From positions 1 through 26,821 of the forward strand of contig JAGLLI010000097.1 of NCBI GenBank assembly GCA_023140595.1: a stretch of DNA of 26,821 nt. Reading direction: 5' to 3'. Position 1 is the first letter of the stretch. The number at the start of each line of letters is the position of its first letter. The notes below the pieces were generated by a model that saw only the letters and a list, made by a program, of their open reading frames with translations, was not told the origin of the DNA and made no database searches. A program made the position numbers and the translations under genes. This document shows positions 1 through 8,486 of this stretch, piece by piece. Source of the stretch: Candidatus Parcubacteria bacterium (lineage in GTDB: Bacteria > Patescibacteriota > Patescibacteriia > Patescibacteriales > UBA12075).

Positions 1-20
1 CTAATTTGATAATTTTTTAA

Positions 21-36
21 GCCCGCTGAAGCGGGC
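21..36. terminator. GC-rich hairpin, possible terminator
   Basis: A perfect 6-bp stem (GCCCGC/GCGGGC) closes a TGAA loop. Neither side has a clean T-run, so its termination strength is uncertain. It shares its CCCGCT...GCGGG core with the second hairpin about 40 bases away. It may serve a plus-strand gene left of the window. Confidence 0.45.
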
Positions 37-53
37 TATATATAAAAACATCA

Positions 54-81
54 ATAAAAAAACATCCCGCTTTTAGCGGGA
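54..81 (-). terminator. Rho-independent terminator of the KilA-N gene
   Basis: A 7-bp perfect stem (TCCCGCT/AGCGGGA, 65-81) with a 3-nt loop is followed, read on the minus strand, by a T-run made by the A-tract at 56-62. It lies about 60 bases past the stop codon of the minus-strand KilA-N gene, where a terminator is expected. Confidence 0.7.
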
Positions 82-140
82 TTGAAAAAATGTAGCCTTG
101 GCATTCATGCCTTGGCGGTGAGCTGTGAGATGTGATGGTT

Positions 141-959
141 TTATTTAATTTCTAATTTTTTAACAGTTGAGTCGCCAAGTAAAATTTCCATTTGAGAAAT
201 TGCAATTTTGTTTAACTGCATTAATCTTTCCGGCTGTTCTATTTTTTGCTCAATGAACAATGCATTTAAATTTTCAAGGTTAGCCAAACAAACCAACTGC
301 GCCACATTTGCGTAATCACGAATATTGCCTTGCTTATCAGAATTTTTATTTTTCCATTCTTTAGCTGTTATTCCAAAAAGGGCGATATTCAGCACGTCAG
401 CCTCATTGGCATAAATATATTCTTCTCTCTGCCTGAGAAGCTTCATTGGTATTAAATTTTCCTTAATAGCATCTGTATGTATTCTATAATTTATTTTTAC
501 CAAACTTCTTTTTAAATCCCAGCCAAGTGATTTTTTTTCGTTTTCTTCTTCTTTTAACCTTTGGAATTCTTTAATTAAAAACAGTTTAAATTCCGGTGAA
601 ATCCAAGACGCAAATTCAAAAGCTATATCTTTATGCGCGTAAGTTCCGCCATATCTGCCTGTTTTCGCGATAATGCCTATGGCATTTGTTTTTTGTCCCC
701 ATTGTTTTACAGATAAAGTAAATCTATTTAAGCCTGCTTGATTTTTAATTACCCCGAATTCGGGGGAGTTAAAATTTGGATTATTTATTTGCTCCCAAAT
801 ACCGATAAATTCTATTGTATTTTTATTTCTTAACCATTTTTCTATTAAAGCCAAACCATTCTCCAAATTTTTTACCATATCAGTTAAAGAAATAAAATCA
901 TTTTCTTTTTGAGAGAACAGTGTTATTTTTGTACCTTTGACATTTATTTTTTTAAGCAT
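141..959 (-). CDS. KilA-N domain protein
   Basis: A 272-residue protein with an N-terminal KilA-N domain, a DNA-binding fold of phage and large-virus origin that is also common on bacterial chromosomes. The visible core is ISLTDMVK at 23-30, the W-rich segment around 42-56, and GRYGGTYAHKDIAFEFASWI at 101-120 followed by a basic helix to about 136. The C-terminal half (about 150-272) is helical and carries a conserved-looking GITAKEW segment. The start is the ATG at 959; a TATAAT box on the minus strand at 974-969 leaves 9 bases before it, so the transcript may be nearly leaderless. It stands alone, divergent from the sugar transferase gene. Its role is unknown; it may be a regulator or a domesticated phage gene. 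The family is clear, the function is not. Confidence 0.85.
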   Translation of the reverse strand: MLKKINVKGTKITLFSQKENDFISLTDMVKNLENGLALIEKWLRNKNTIEFIGIWEQINNPNFNSPEFGVIKNQAGLNRFTLSVKQWGQKTNAIGIIAKTGRYGGTYAHKDIAFEFASWISPEFKLFLIKEFQRLKEEENEKKSLGWDLKRSLVKINYRIHTDAIKENLIPMKLLRQREEYIYANEADVLNIALFGITAKEWKNKNSDKQGNIRDYANVAQLVCLANLENLNALFIEQKIEQPERLMQLNKIAISQMEILLGDSTVKKLEIK

Positions 960-1118
960 AGTTTAAAAATTATATTAGACTTGCCGCATAGCGCTAAAAT
1001 CATTTTTGTGTGAATGGTTTTAATCATAGTTCAAACAAAAAATTTAAGGTTAAATTTATAAATCGTTAATTATATCTTAGCAAAAAATATTAAAATAATC
1101 AAAAAATCAAAAAATATC

Positions 1119-1147
1119 TTGAATTTTCCCTAAAAACCTGCTAAATT
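1119..1147 (+). promoter_or_regulatory. Sigma70-type promoter, leaderless geometry
   Basis: A TTGAAT -35 box (1119-1124), a 17-base spacer and a TAAATT -10 box (1142-1147) lie immediately upstream of the ATG at 1154. Only 6 bases separate the -10 box from the ATG, so the predicted start site falls on or next to the start codon. No ribosome binding site is visible. Confidence 0.6.
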
Positions 1148-1153
1148 TAGAAT

Positions 1154-2509
1154 ATGAACAACAAATTAAAAAAAATCATTCTTCTGCTCGGCGATATCGC
1201 GGTTCTTTATATCGCGCTATATTTGACATTACATATTCGCGCTCTGGGATCAATTGACGCGCCTAACTGGGAAAATCATTTATTGCCGTTTACAACGGTT
1301 TTTCTTTTTTGGCTGCTTATTTTCTATATTTCCGATTTATACAATTTACACTTGGCGGTTAACAACGCCAAATTTTTTCAAATCACCGTTCGTTCAATCA
1401 GCATTGCCGGACTTTTAAGCGCGGTATATTTTTATATTAATCCGGCAATAACAATCGCTCCGAAAACAAATTTGATAATTCATTTTTTTGTTTTTCTTGT
1501 TTTATTTTTTCTATGGCGCAGAATCTTTAATTGGCTTTTAGTTTCACGCTTGACTAAAGAAAAAATCGCGTTTATCGGATGCAACAACCAAGTAAAAGAA
1601 CTTATACATTATCTTAACAAAAGACCGCATCTCGGGCTTAGTGTCGCTTTAATCGTGGGTGATAATTTAATTGACAAAATTAATGGAATCATAACTACCA
1701 ACAACACAAAAGAGCTGAACAAAATTATTGCTCAGCAAAAAATATCAACTATTATATTGGCAAGCGATCCGCATCAATCAGGCGAACTGAGAAACTCTTT
1801 ATTCGCCTGCCTGCCGCTTAATATAAATATCATCAGCTTGCCGAATTTTTATGAAACAATTACCGGAAAAATTCCGATTGAAGCTATAAATCAAATGTGG
1901 TTCTTGGAAAATCTTAGCATTGGCAGAAAAAAATGGTTTAATATTTTAAAAAGATTTTATGATATTATATTAGCTTTAATTCTTTTAATTATCAGCCTGC
2001 CTTTTTGGATTATTGTCGCGCTAATAATTAAAATTGAAAACAAAGGCAATGTTTTCTTTCTTAGCGAAAGATTGGGAAGAAATAATAAAACTTTTAATTT
2101 AATTAAATTTCGTTCCATGCGCGAAGAAAACAATGACGGACGGATTACCGAAAAAAACGATCCGCGCGTTACAAAATTCGGCAAATTTACGCGCCGCACC
2201 AGAATTGATGAACTTCCACAACTGATAAATATTCTAAAAGGCGAAATGAGTTTTATAGGACCGCGTCCGGAACGTCCGGAATTAATCCAAGGCTTAAAAG
2301 AAAAAATTCCTTTTTATCAAGAAAGGCTTTTGGTCAAACCTGGGCTTTCCGGCTGGGCGCAAGTCAATGAATACCATTCCCCGACATTGGAAGACACTTT
2401 AAAAAAAATACAATATGACCTCTATTATATAAAAAACCGTTCACTTTATCTTGACTTTGCGATTTTTTTAAAAACTATTGCCACTGTTTTTCGACAGATG
2501 GGGCGGTGA
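1154..2509 (+). CDS. Polyprenyl-phosphate sugar-1-phosphate transferase (WbaP/WcaJ type)
   Basis: A 451-residue membrane protein of the exopolysaccharide polyprenyl glycosylphosphotransferase family. It would transfer a sugar-1-phosphate from a nucleotide sugar to undecaprenyl phosphate and so start a lipid-linked glycan at the cytoplasmic membrane. The N-terminus has about four membrane helices (roughly 8-130). A CoA-binding-like Rossmann region follows (about 135-250), then the catalytic bacterial sugar transferase domain (about 264-451). Family motifs are visible: the hydrophobic re-entrant helix at 270-292, KFRSM at 318-322, the catalytic Asp-Glu pair in DELPQL at 352-357, GPRPERPE at 369-376 and KPGLSGWAQVN at 395-405. 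The length fits the long WbaP/WcaJ form. The sugar cannot be read from sequence. It ends 2 bases from the convergent phosphoesterase gene. Confidence 0.9.
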   Translation: MNNKLKKIILLLGDIAVLYIALYLTLHIRALGSIDAPNWENHLLPFTTVFLFWLLIFYISDLYNLHLAVNNAKFFQITVRSISIAGLLSAVYFYINPAITIAPKTNLIIHFFVFLVLFFLWRRIFNWLLVSRLTKEKIAFIGCNNQVKELIHYLNKRPHLGLSVALIVGDNLIDKINGIITTNNTKELNKIIAQQKISTIILASDPHQSGELRNSLFACLPLNINIISLPNFYETITGKIPIEAINQMWFLENLSIGRKKWFNILKRFYDIILALILLIISLPFWIIVALIIKIENKGNVFFLSERLGRNNKTFNLIKFRSMREENNDGRITEKNDPRVTKFGKFTRRTRIDELPQLINILKGEMSFIGPRPERPELIQGLKEKIPFYQERLLVKPGLSGWAQVNEYHSPTLEDTLKKIQYDLYYIKNRSLYLDFAIFLKTIATVFRQMGR

Positions 2510-2511
2510 AA

Positions 2512-5500
2512 TTAATTAACCATCCGCCACGCTTGCCGACAAAATTGCACAATCTGTATTTTTTTATTATATAATAATTTCTCAGCTTTTTCCAATTTAT
2601 TTTCCGCTGTTTTTAATATTTTCTCATCTTTTTTTGAATCTACATTTTGCGTAAAATCATTTACAGCGACTCTCGCTAAAATCATATCCGAACGCAATAA
2701 ATCATTCAAGGCATTTTCAAAAGCCATCTTTACATCATTCGGTAATCTGAATTTATCTTCAATAAATTTTGGCATATATTTTTTCTTAGATATTAAATCC
2801 AATCCTAAAAATAATCTTAATTTTTGCGCTGTTATTAAATCAATTTTAAATACATTATCACCTAATTCTTCATTTAAATAATAATCATTTTCCCACCAAT
2901 CTGAATTTAAACTTTTATTAATTAAGCTAATTATAAAATTAATTTTTTCATCTACTTGCGTTTCGCCTATCTTAACAGATTCTAAATTTAAAATCATTTT
3001 TTCTCGTAAATAATAAGGATTTGCTGAATTAATTTCTTGCCCCAATTCAATTCTAATTTCAAAAATCCCGTCCCCATCCTCGTCAACTTCCATAATCACG
3101 CCTTGCGTATTTGATAAATTATCCCAATCAACATAAAATTGATAAGTGATTGAGGAGCTAATCGGCATATCAATTATGTTTACTTCTTCTGTAATTTCAC
3201 TGCCGGTTTCATCGTAGATTTTATAAACAATTTTTAAGCTAAAATCATTATCGCCTGCTCCGTAAATATCTTCCAATCCTTGTACGCTATAAATAAAATC
3301 TTTATCCGCTAAATTCTCGTCAGCATAAATCAATACGCGCTCGCGCGCTTCGTCGCTCAAAGAATAATCAATTTCTTCAATTGATTCGTGATTAACAATT
3401 CCTGTGCTGCTGCCGGTTTTCTTCTCAATTACGGCTAATTCCGCGGGACTAAACAATTTGGCAATCAAGGAAAATTTCATCTCTTCCAGCGCTAGGGCAA
3501 CTCCTGAATTTTGATTAAAATCATTGCTAATCATAGCATGATTAATATTTTTGGTTTCAATTAATTCATCCCAATCCACTTTAAATTGATAAGGACTGCT
3601 ATCTTCAAACGATATATTTTTTGCGTTTATCGCCGCAAACTTATTTTCCAAATGAAAATGAACAAAGCTCTTTTTAAAAATACTTCCAATGCGATACCCA
3701 AAATCATTTTCGTAATTAACATCATCCAAAATCACCCCTTCTATTCTTGTGTTCAAATCAAAATCATTATCGCTTGAATCTTTTTGCCAAACCTGCATAT
3801 TCGCGTAATTTTTTTCCATTCCATATAACAATATTCTTTTTGAATCAGAAGCTGTAAAAAAAGGTATAAATAAATCTTCTGTACTCCCTGTGTCATCCGG
3901 CTCAATATATTCTAAATCATTGTCGGGATTATACACGCGAAATTCATGGTTGCTTTCAATATCTAACTGGCTAATTAATTTAATATATTCTTCTGTTTCC
4001 GAAACATCTTGCGGATTAACCGCGCCGTTTTCAACGTCCACTAAGCGATAGCCATGACCGATAGAACCGTCATGTGTTGCGCTTTGGGTTTGAATAAATA
4101 AAGGATAAATTCCGGAAGCGCTACTAATATTCGGATATTTCTTATTATTAATATCATAAATTTCGTCTCTATGCGTATGCCCGGCCAAAACCAATTGTAA
4201 ATTGGAATTCTCTCCCCAAGTAACAAATTCCTCATGATTATTTGCAAAAGACGCATCTTCTAATGCGTTTTGCGAACAAGCAGGATCAGAACAAGTGTCA
4301 TAAGCGCCGGTAAACACGGGATGGTGCATAAAAACAATTTTTGGAACATCAAAATCAAATTGCCCCAAAGACAATACCTGTTCATTTGTTAACCCATCTC
4401 CTTCTATGCCTTTATCGCCGGATATAGCTGTAGCTAAATCTTTAATTTCATAATCCGGCATATAATCCGCCCCGGAATCAAGACCGATAAACTGTATGCC
4501 TTTGTGCGTAAACTGATAATCAAACGGATTGCCTTGATTTAAATAATTGCTTTCATCAAGCCCCTGTCCGGGAATATTAATTTGCTTTTTATACTCTGCC
4601 AATCCATCTTCGCAATTAAAACCATCTGATAATCCGCAAAGAGCGTTGCCGGTAACCCACATATAACGATCATGATTTCCCGGCACCGCGTAAACCGGAA
4701 TACTTGTTTGTGCTGTAAAACTATCTATCATTGACTGATAATCTTTAAGCCATCTTGATTCCGCATGCTCAACCAAATCCCCGCCCATCAAAATAAAATC
4801 AGGCTTTTTTGCCAAGCGGCTAATCTCATACAAGCTGTCAGTAAAACGAGGATAAGACAATTCTTCATACCACCTATGCCCCGGAATCCAACTGCTGCCG
4901 ATGTGGGGATCTGTCATGTGTATAAAGGAAAATTTTTGGTTTTGCGGCTCTTCTTCAGCACCTTGAACCTCCTGCCCAATCGCAAAATCTTGCGGGGAAT
5001 TTTGATTGTTATATTCGGTTTGAATCCACTCCGCGCTTCTGCCCACCTTAGAACTCACCCTTGCTTCATCAATCATGCCGTTGAAATACATATCAGAATA
5101 TTTAGTAGTTCCTCCGATAATAATTCCTTTTATTACCCCTTCATATATACTAGGAAAAAAATTACCTGTATCTACTTCAATTCCATTTGCACCAATATAA
5201 AGATGGCTATTTCTTTTTACTGCTGTTACATAAATCCATTCATTAGAAATATGTTCTAATCCATGTTTAAACACTTCTGTATCTCCATCTCCATTAACAG
5301 AATAACCAAAAGTCCATGCATTCTCTGTTGCCGTACTACGACTCCAATCCGTTCTTAATGTCCAGCACAAGTAATCACGACCTCCCCATCTAGATATTAT
5401 GGAATTATCACCCATTACATCAGAATAAACCCATGCGCCAATAGTAAAATCTTTATTATATAAATTTACCATATGAAATGTAACAACTTCATCACCGCTA

Positions 5501-6111
5501 CCATCAAAATACTGTGAATTCCCAATTTTTCCACCCCTGCTTATATTTGGAACATTCCCCAAGTACTCTCCATCATACTCACCAACAGAATTTACTGCAA
5601 CGGTGGTTCCCAAGCTCTCATTCAAATGAAACACATCATCATAATCATTCCAAACATTATTCCGTCCAAATAAATTGTCAAACTCATAACAACTTGCCAA
5701 TTCATTTCCCCACCAAATCCAAACTGAAGTTATGGCTGATGAATTTATAAACGGTACCTTAACCCAAATTTCAGCTTTATTACCAGTACCATTAAAATTA
5801 ACAATTTCAAACGAAATTTCTTCCAAATTATTTTCATCGCCGTCAACAGTAAAACGAATATCACATCCGTCCCATAACGCCTGTGAAAAAATTTCCAAAT
5901 CAATATTATCTTCTGTTATCAACAAAGGGAAATCAATTAAATCACCGGCCACATTGTCCGGATTAATTTGAATTTCTTGTTTTTTTGTCCAACCTCCACC
6001 GCTGCTATTCCCAAACATTTCATCGGCTAAAACAATTTTTTCTGAAAACCCGAAAAGAAATAAAAAAATACCCAAAACAGGTATTAACAAAAACTTAGAT
6101 GCTTTTAGCAT
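2512..6111 (-). CDS. Secreted DUF2341/LamG/calcineurin-like phosphoesterase protein
   Basis: A 1199-residue multidomain surface or secreted protein. A signal peptide fills about 1-29 (basic start, hydrophobic core 7-21, likely cut near LAD). About 41-136 looks like DUF2341 (the WTKKQEIQI start and a WIWWGN end). About 155-375 is a concanavalin/LamG-like region with the usual YFDG and MYFNGMIDEARVS strands. About 393-690 is a metallophosphoesterase with all the metal-site motifs: D401-x-H403, GGD 443-445, GNHDR 478-482, HH 596-597 and GHTH 644-647. About 747-855 and 915-1003 look like two copies of one beta module, each ending in a QF-x-VDWD-x-L motif. The last 150 residues are helical and charged. 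No C-terminal anchor is seen. The phosphatase is probably active, but its substrate is unknown; it may act on glycan or nucleotide phosphates outside the cell. Confidence 0.85.
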   Translation of the reverse strand: MLKASKFLLIPVLGIFLFLFGFSEKIVLADEMFGNSSGGGWTKKQEIQINPDNVAGDLIDFPLLITEDNIDLEIFSQALWDGCDIRFTVDGDENNLEEISFEIVNFNGTGNKAEIWVKVPFINSSAITSVWIWWGNELASCYEFDNLFGRNNVWNDYDDVFHLNESLGTTVAVNSVGEYDGEYLGNVPNISRGGKIGNSQYFDGSGDEVVTFHMVNLYNKDFTIGAWVYSDVMGDNSIISRWGGRDYLCWTLRTDWSRSTATENAWTFGYSVNGDGDTEVFKHGLEHISNEWIYVTAVKRNSHLYIGANGIEVDTGNFFPSIYEGVIKGIIIGGTTKYSDMYFNGMIDEARVSSKVGRSAEWIQTEYNNQNSPQDFAIGQEVQGAEEEPQNQKFSFIHMTDPHIGSSWIPGHRWYEELSYPRFTDSLYEISRLAKKPDFILMGGDLVEHAESRWLKDYQSMIDSFTAQTSIPVYAVPGNHDRYMWVTGNALCGLSDGFNCEDGLAEYKKQINIPGQGLDESNYLNQGNPFDYQFTHKGIQFIGLDSGADYMPDYEIKDLATAISGDKGIEGDGLTNEQVLSLGQFDFDVPKIVFMHHPVFTGAYDTCSDPACSQNALEDASFANNHEEFVTWGENSNLQLVLAGHTHRDEIYDINNKKYPNISSASGIYPLFIQTQSATHDGSIGHGYRLVDVENGAVNPQDVSETEEYIKLISQLDIESNHEFRVYNPDNDLEYIEPDDTGSTEDLFIPFFTASDSKRILLYGMEKNYANMQVWQKDSSDNDFDLNTRIEGVILDDVNYENDFGYRIGSIFKKSFVHFHLENKFAAINAKNISFEDSSPYQFKVDWDELIETKNINHAMISNDFNQNSGVALALEEMKFSLIAKLFSPAELAVIEKKTGSSTGIVNHESIEEIDYSLSDEARERVLIYADENLADKDFIYSVQGLEDIYGAGDNDFSLKIVYKIYDETGSEITEEVNIIDMPISSSITYQFYVDWDNLSNTQGVIMEVDEDGDGIFEIRIELGQEINSANPYYLREKMILNLESVKIGETQVDEKINFIISLINKSLNSDWWENDYYLNEELGDNVFKIDLITAQKLRLFLGLDLISKKKYMPKFIEDKFRLPNDVKMAFENALNDLLRSDMILARVAVNDFTQNVDSKKDEKILKTAENKLEKAEKLLYNKKIQIVQFCRQAWRMVN

Positions 6112-6152
6112 AAATTTTTAAAAAAATAATAATTGCCTAAAAAGACAATCAT
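6105..6152 (-). CDS. Possible 15-codon leader peptide before the phosphoesterase gene
   Basis: A minus-strand ATG at 6152 is preceded, 4 bases upstream, by a perfect AAGGAGG (6163-6157), one of only two strong Shine-Dalgarno sequences I see in the window. The frame runs 15 codons and stops at 6105, overlapping the ATG of the phosphoesterase gene (6111) by 7 bases. That is the usual layout for translational coupling. Alternatively the site is a relic, or the nearest TATAAT (6173-6168) would start transcription inside the Shine-Dalgarno and leave the peptide untranslated. Confidence 0.3.
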   Translation of the reverse strand: MIVFLGNYYFFKNLC

Positions 6153-6234
6153 TACCCCTCCTTAATTATTATAATTTTATCTTAACATACTTTTAATTTT
6201 TTGCAAAATCCAAGTCTAACTGCTGTTTATTTAA

Positions 6235-6263
6235 TTGCAAAAAAAATAATATACTATTATAAT
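6235..6263 (+). promoter_or_regulatory. Sigma70-type promoter before the GT39-like gene
   Basis: TTGCAA (6235-6240), a 17-base spacer and TATAAT (6258-6263) stand 9 bases before the ATG at 6273. The same TTGCAA-17-TATAAT arrangement occurs on the minus strand upstream of the gene starting at 26450. The transcript would be leaderless or nearly so. Confidence 0.65.
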
Positions 6264-6272
6264 AATTATAAT

Positions 6273-7460
6273 ATGAACAAATTTTTAAAAAATCCAAATA
6301 TTTATATTGTTATTTTTTTTATTTTAATTTCAATAATAATAGCCGTTATTTTTATTCCGGTTTTGTCGCGTCCGATAGCTAATGATTCTCTTTATTACGA
6401 CACAATAGCCTTAAATTTATCGGAAAAATACGAATATACAAAATTTGAAAAACAAAATTTTTTGATTTCTCCGGGATATCCATTTTTTTTGGCTTTCATA
6501 TATAAAATATTCGGACAAAATCATGATATTGTGTATTATATCCAATTTTTATTGCTAGCCGTAATATCTTCAATCGCTTATTTAATCTGCAAAAAATATC
6601 TTAAATTCAAACATTGGCAAGCTATAATTCCGGGACTAATAATAATTTTTTGGCCATATTATATACTGCATTCATCGCTTTTATATACGGAAATCTTTTA
6701 TTCATTTTTACTGGCTATTTTTATTTATTTTTTGTTTAATTACATAAATAAGCCGAATTACAAAAAAAGCATACTTTTAGGCGTAATAATTTCCATTATC
6801 ACTCTTACAAGACCTGTTTTTCTTTTACTGCCTTTTTGGCTTTTAGGGTTTGGCTTTTTATTTTATTTACTTAAAACAAAAAATAAAAACAACAATATAG
6901 TCAATAAAAAAAATCTTAAATTTTATATTACTCCGTTTGCCATACTTATTGTTATTCTGCTTTCTTGGGGAGGATTCAGCTATAAAAAAACAGGACACTT
7001 TAACCCGTTTGTAACTAGCAGCGCGAATCTTATTTTTAATTTAGTAATTCGCCATACAGACAATGTTGTCCCAAAAATCTCCTATACTAAAGACGAAGCT
7101 CCAAAACTAAGCCAAACAATTAAAACCAAGCTTAAAAATACATATCGTTTTTGGAAATCAGGCGCCGCCGGAACCCAAGCCGCTGAATTGATTGAAAAAC
7201 ATCCGATCGCGAAATACCTTATCTTTATTTACAGAATAATATTTTACACAATACTTGGCATGGCTTTTCTGTCTTTATACTATTTAAATAAAAATAAATA
7301 TATTTTAATAATCTGGCTTATTATTTTTTATTTCTGGGCAGTTCATTCCGCGTTATTCCCTCTGCCCCGTTATACTCTGCCTATAATTCAGCTTGTAATT
7401 ATTTTAGCCGCTTTTTCTTTTTTTGAATATAAAAACACCTTTTTAAAATCACAAAAATGA
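6273..7460 (+). CDS. GT39/ArnT-like membrane glycosyltransferase
   Basis: A strongly hydrophobic protein of 395 residues with about nine or ten membrane helices. It resembles the dolichyl-/polyprenyl-phosphate-sugar-dependent glycosyltransferases (PMT_2, ArnT and RgtA-D relatives). The first periplasmic loop holds an acidic ANDS-LYYD segment at residues 36-43, in the position of the catalytic Asp of this fold, followed by SPGYPFFLAF at 66-75. I chose the ATG at 6273 over an in-frame TTG at 6201 because the upstream 24 codons overlap the promoter. It overlaps the next gene by ATGA. The neighbour is a DPM1-like enzyme that would supply the polyprenyl-phosphate sugar donor. The acceptor (glycan or protein) is unknown. 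Confidence 0.75.
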   Translation: MNKFLKNPNIYIVIFFILISIIIAVIFIPVLSRPIANDSLYYDTIALNLSEKYEYTKFEKQNFLISPGYPFFLAFIYKIFGQNHDIVYYIQFLLLAVISSIAYLICKKYLKFKHWQAIIPGLIIIFWPYYILHSSLLYTEIFYSFLLAIFIYFLFNYINKPNYKKSILLGVIISIITLTRPVFLLLPFWLLGFGFLFYLLKTKNKNNNIVNKKNLKFYITPFAILIVILLSWGGFSYKKTGHFNPFVTSSANLIFNLVIRHTDNVVPKISYTKDEAPKLSQTIKTKLKNTYRFWKSGAAGTQAAELIEKHPIAKYLIFIYRIIFYTILGMAFLSLYYLNKNKYILIIWLIIFYFWAVHSALFPLPRYTLPIIQLVIILAAFSFFEYKNTFLKSQK

Positions 7461-8149
7461 GCTATACTAAATTTAGACAAAAAAAAGATATTTTTGCGAT
7501 AATTCCCGCATATAATGAAAAAAATAATATTATTTCCACGATTAATAATATTAAAAAATATATTTCCAATATTATTGTAATTGACGACGGCTCTGTGGAC
7601 AACACATACGCGCTTTTAAAACAAAATTTTGACAATCAAATAACAATTTTAAAACATAAAATAAATTTGGGGAAAGGCGCGGCTATGAAAACCGGTTGTG
7701 AGGCCGCTATTAAAATGGGGGCAAAAACACTTGTTATGATTGACGGCGACGGACAGCACAAAGGAGAAGGTATACCAAAATTAATATATAAACTAGAAAA
7801 AGAAAAACTGGATATTGTTTTCGGTTTAAGAGCTTTTAGCAAAGAAATGCCTTTGTTAATGAGAGTTGGAAACAAATTTTTGTCATTTATAATAAATTTG
7901 GTTTCAAAAATAAAGCTGGAAGACACGCAATCAGGCTTTAGGGTTTTTACGACTGACGCTTACAAAAAAATCTATTGGGTGTCAACGGATTATTCCGTTG
8001 AAACAGAAATGATTATCAGAGCGGGTAAACATAATTTAAAATACGGAACTGCTCCAATACAGACTATTTACAAAAACAACCATAAAGGCACAACCCCGAT
8101 TGACGGCGTAATTATATTTTTTAATTTACTAAAATGGCGATTTCTATGA
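7457..8149 (+). CDS. DPM1-like GT2 polyprenyl-phosphate sugar synthase
   Basis: A 230-residue soluble GT-A glycosyltransferase of family 2, close in pattern to dolichyl-phosphate mannose synthase. It would join a nucleotide sugar to polyprenyl phosphate at the cytoplasmic face. Visible motifs are the IIPAYNE start at 15-21, IDDGS at 42-46, LGKGAAMKTG at 71-80, the metal-binding DGDGQH at 96-101 and the DTQSGFR segment at about 155-161. There is no C-terminal membrane domain, as in the short DPM1 class. It overlaps the gene before it by ATGA and is followed by a DUF2304 gene, a common pairing for this enzyme type. Confidence 0.85.
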   Translation: MSYTKFRQKKDIFAIIPAYNEKNNIISTINNIKKYISNIIVIDDGSVDNTYALLKQNFDNQITILKHKINLGKGAAMKTGCEAAIKMGAKTLVMIDGDGQHKGEGIPKLIYKLEKEKLDIVFGLRAFSKEMPLLMRVGNKFLSFIINLVSKIKLEDTQSGFRVFTTDAYKKIYWVSTDYSVETEMIIRAGKHNLKYGTAPIQTIYKNNHKGTTPIDGVIIFFNLLKWRFL

Positions 8150-8475
8150 TTCTAGGCGTACAAATCATTGGCATATTATTCGGCCTGTTTATGGCCTATT
8201 TTATATTTTTGCATTACAAAAGAAAAGAATTCGGGCGTTCGCAATTTATTATTTGGCAAATTATTTGGATCGGCTTTGCGCTTGCGGTAATATTTCCGAA
8301 TTTACTGGGAACATTAATATCAGAACTGGGAATTGTCAGAGCTATGGATTTTTTTACAATTGCAGGCCTTATGTTTTTGATGCTTTTAACTGTAAATAAT
8401 TATTTCATAGTTAATAAAATAAACAAAAAACTGGAAGATAATACAAGAAAAGAAGCTTTAAAAGATATTAAATAA
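8146..8475 (+). CDS. DUF2304 small membrane protein
   Basis: A 109-residue protein with three predicted membrane helices (about 3-22, 33-52 and 65-84) and a charged tail. The opening MILGVQIIGILFGLFM and the following HYKRKEF motif fit DUF2304. Members of this family are often encoded next to DPM1-like GT2 enzymes and may serve as their membrane anchor or partner; that role is inferred. I chose the ATG at 8146, which makes an ATGA overlap like the other coupled pairs here, over the ATG at 8134, which would add four residues. Confidence 0.8.
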   Translation: MILGVQIIGILFGLFMAYFIFLHYKRKEFGRSQFIIWQIIWIGFALAVIFPNLLGTLISELGIVRAMDFFTIAGLMFLMLLTVNNYFIVNKINKKLEDNTRKEALKDIK

Positions 8476-8486
8476 CAAGAATTTTC

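Noticed and set aside
94..115. Direct repeat GCCTTGGC twice, 14 bases apart, as an attachment site or CRISPR-like repeat
   Set aside because: Only two copies, no further spacing pattern, and no integrase or cas gene in the window.
4765..5259. Plus-strand open frame opposite the phosphoesterase gene
   Set aside because: It lies wholly antisense to a well-supported coding region with clear domain motifs and shows no family features.
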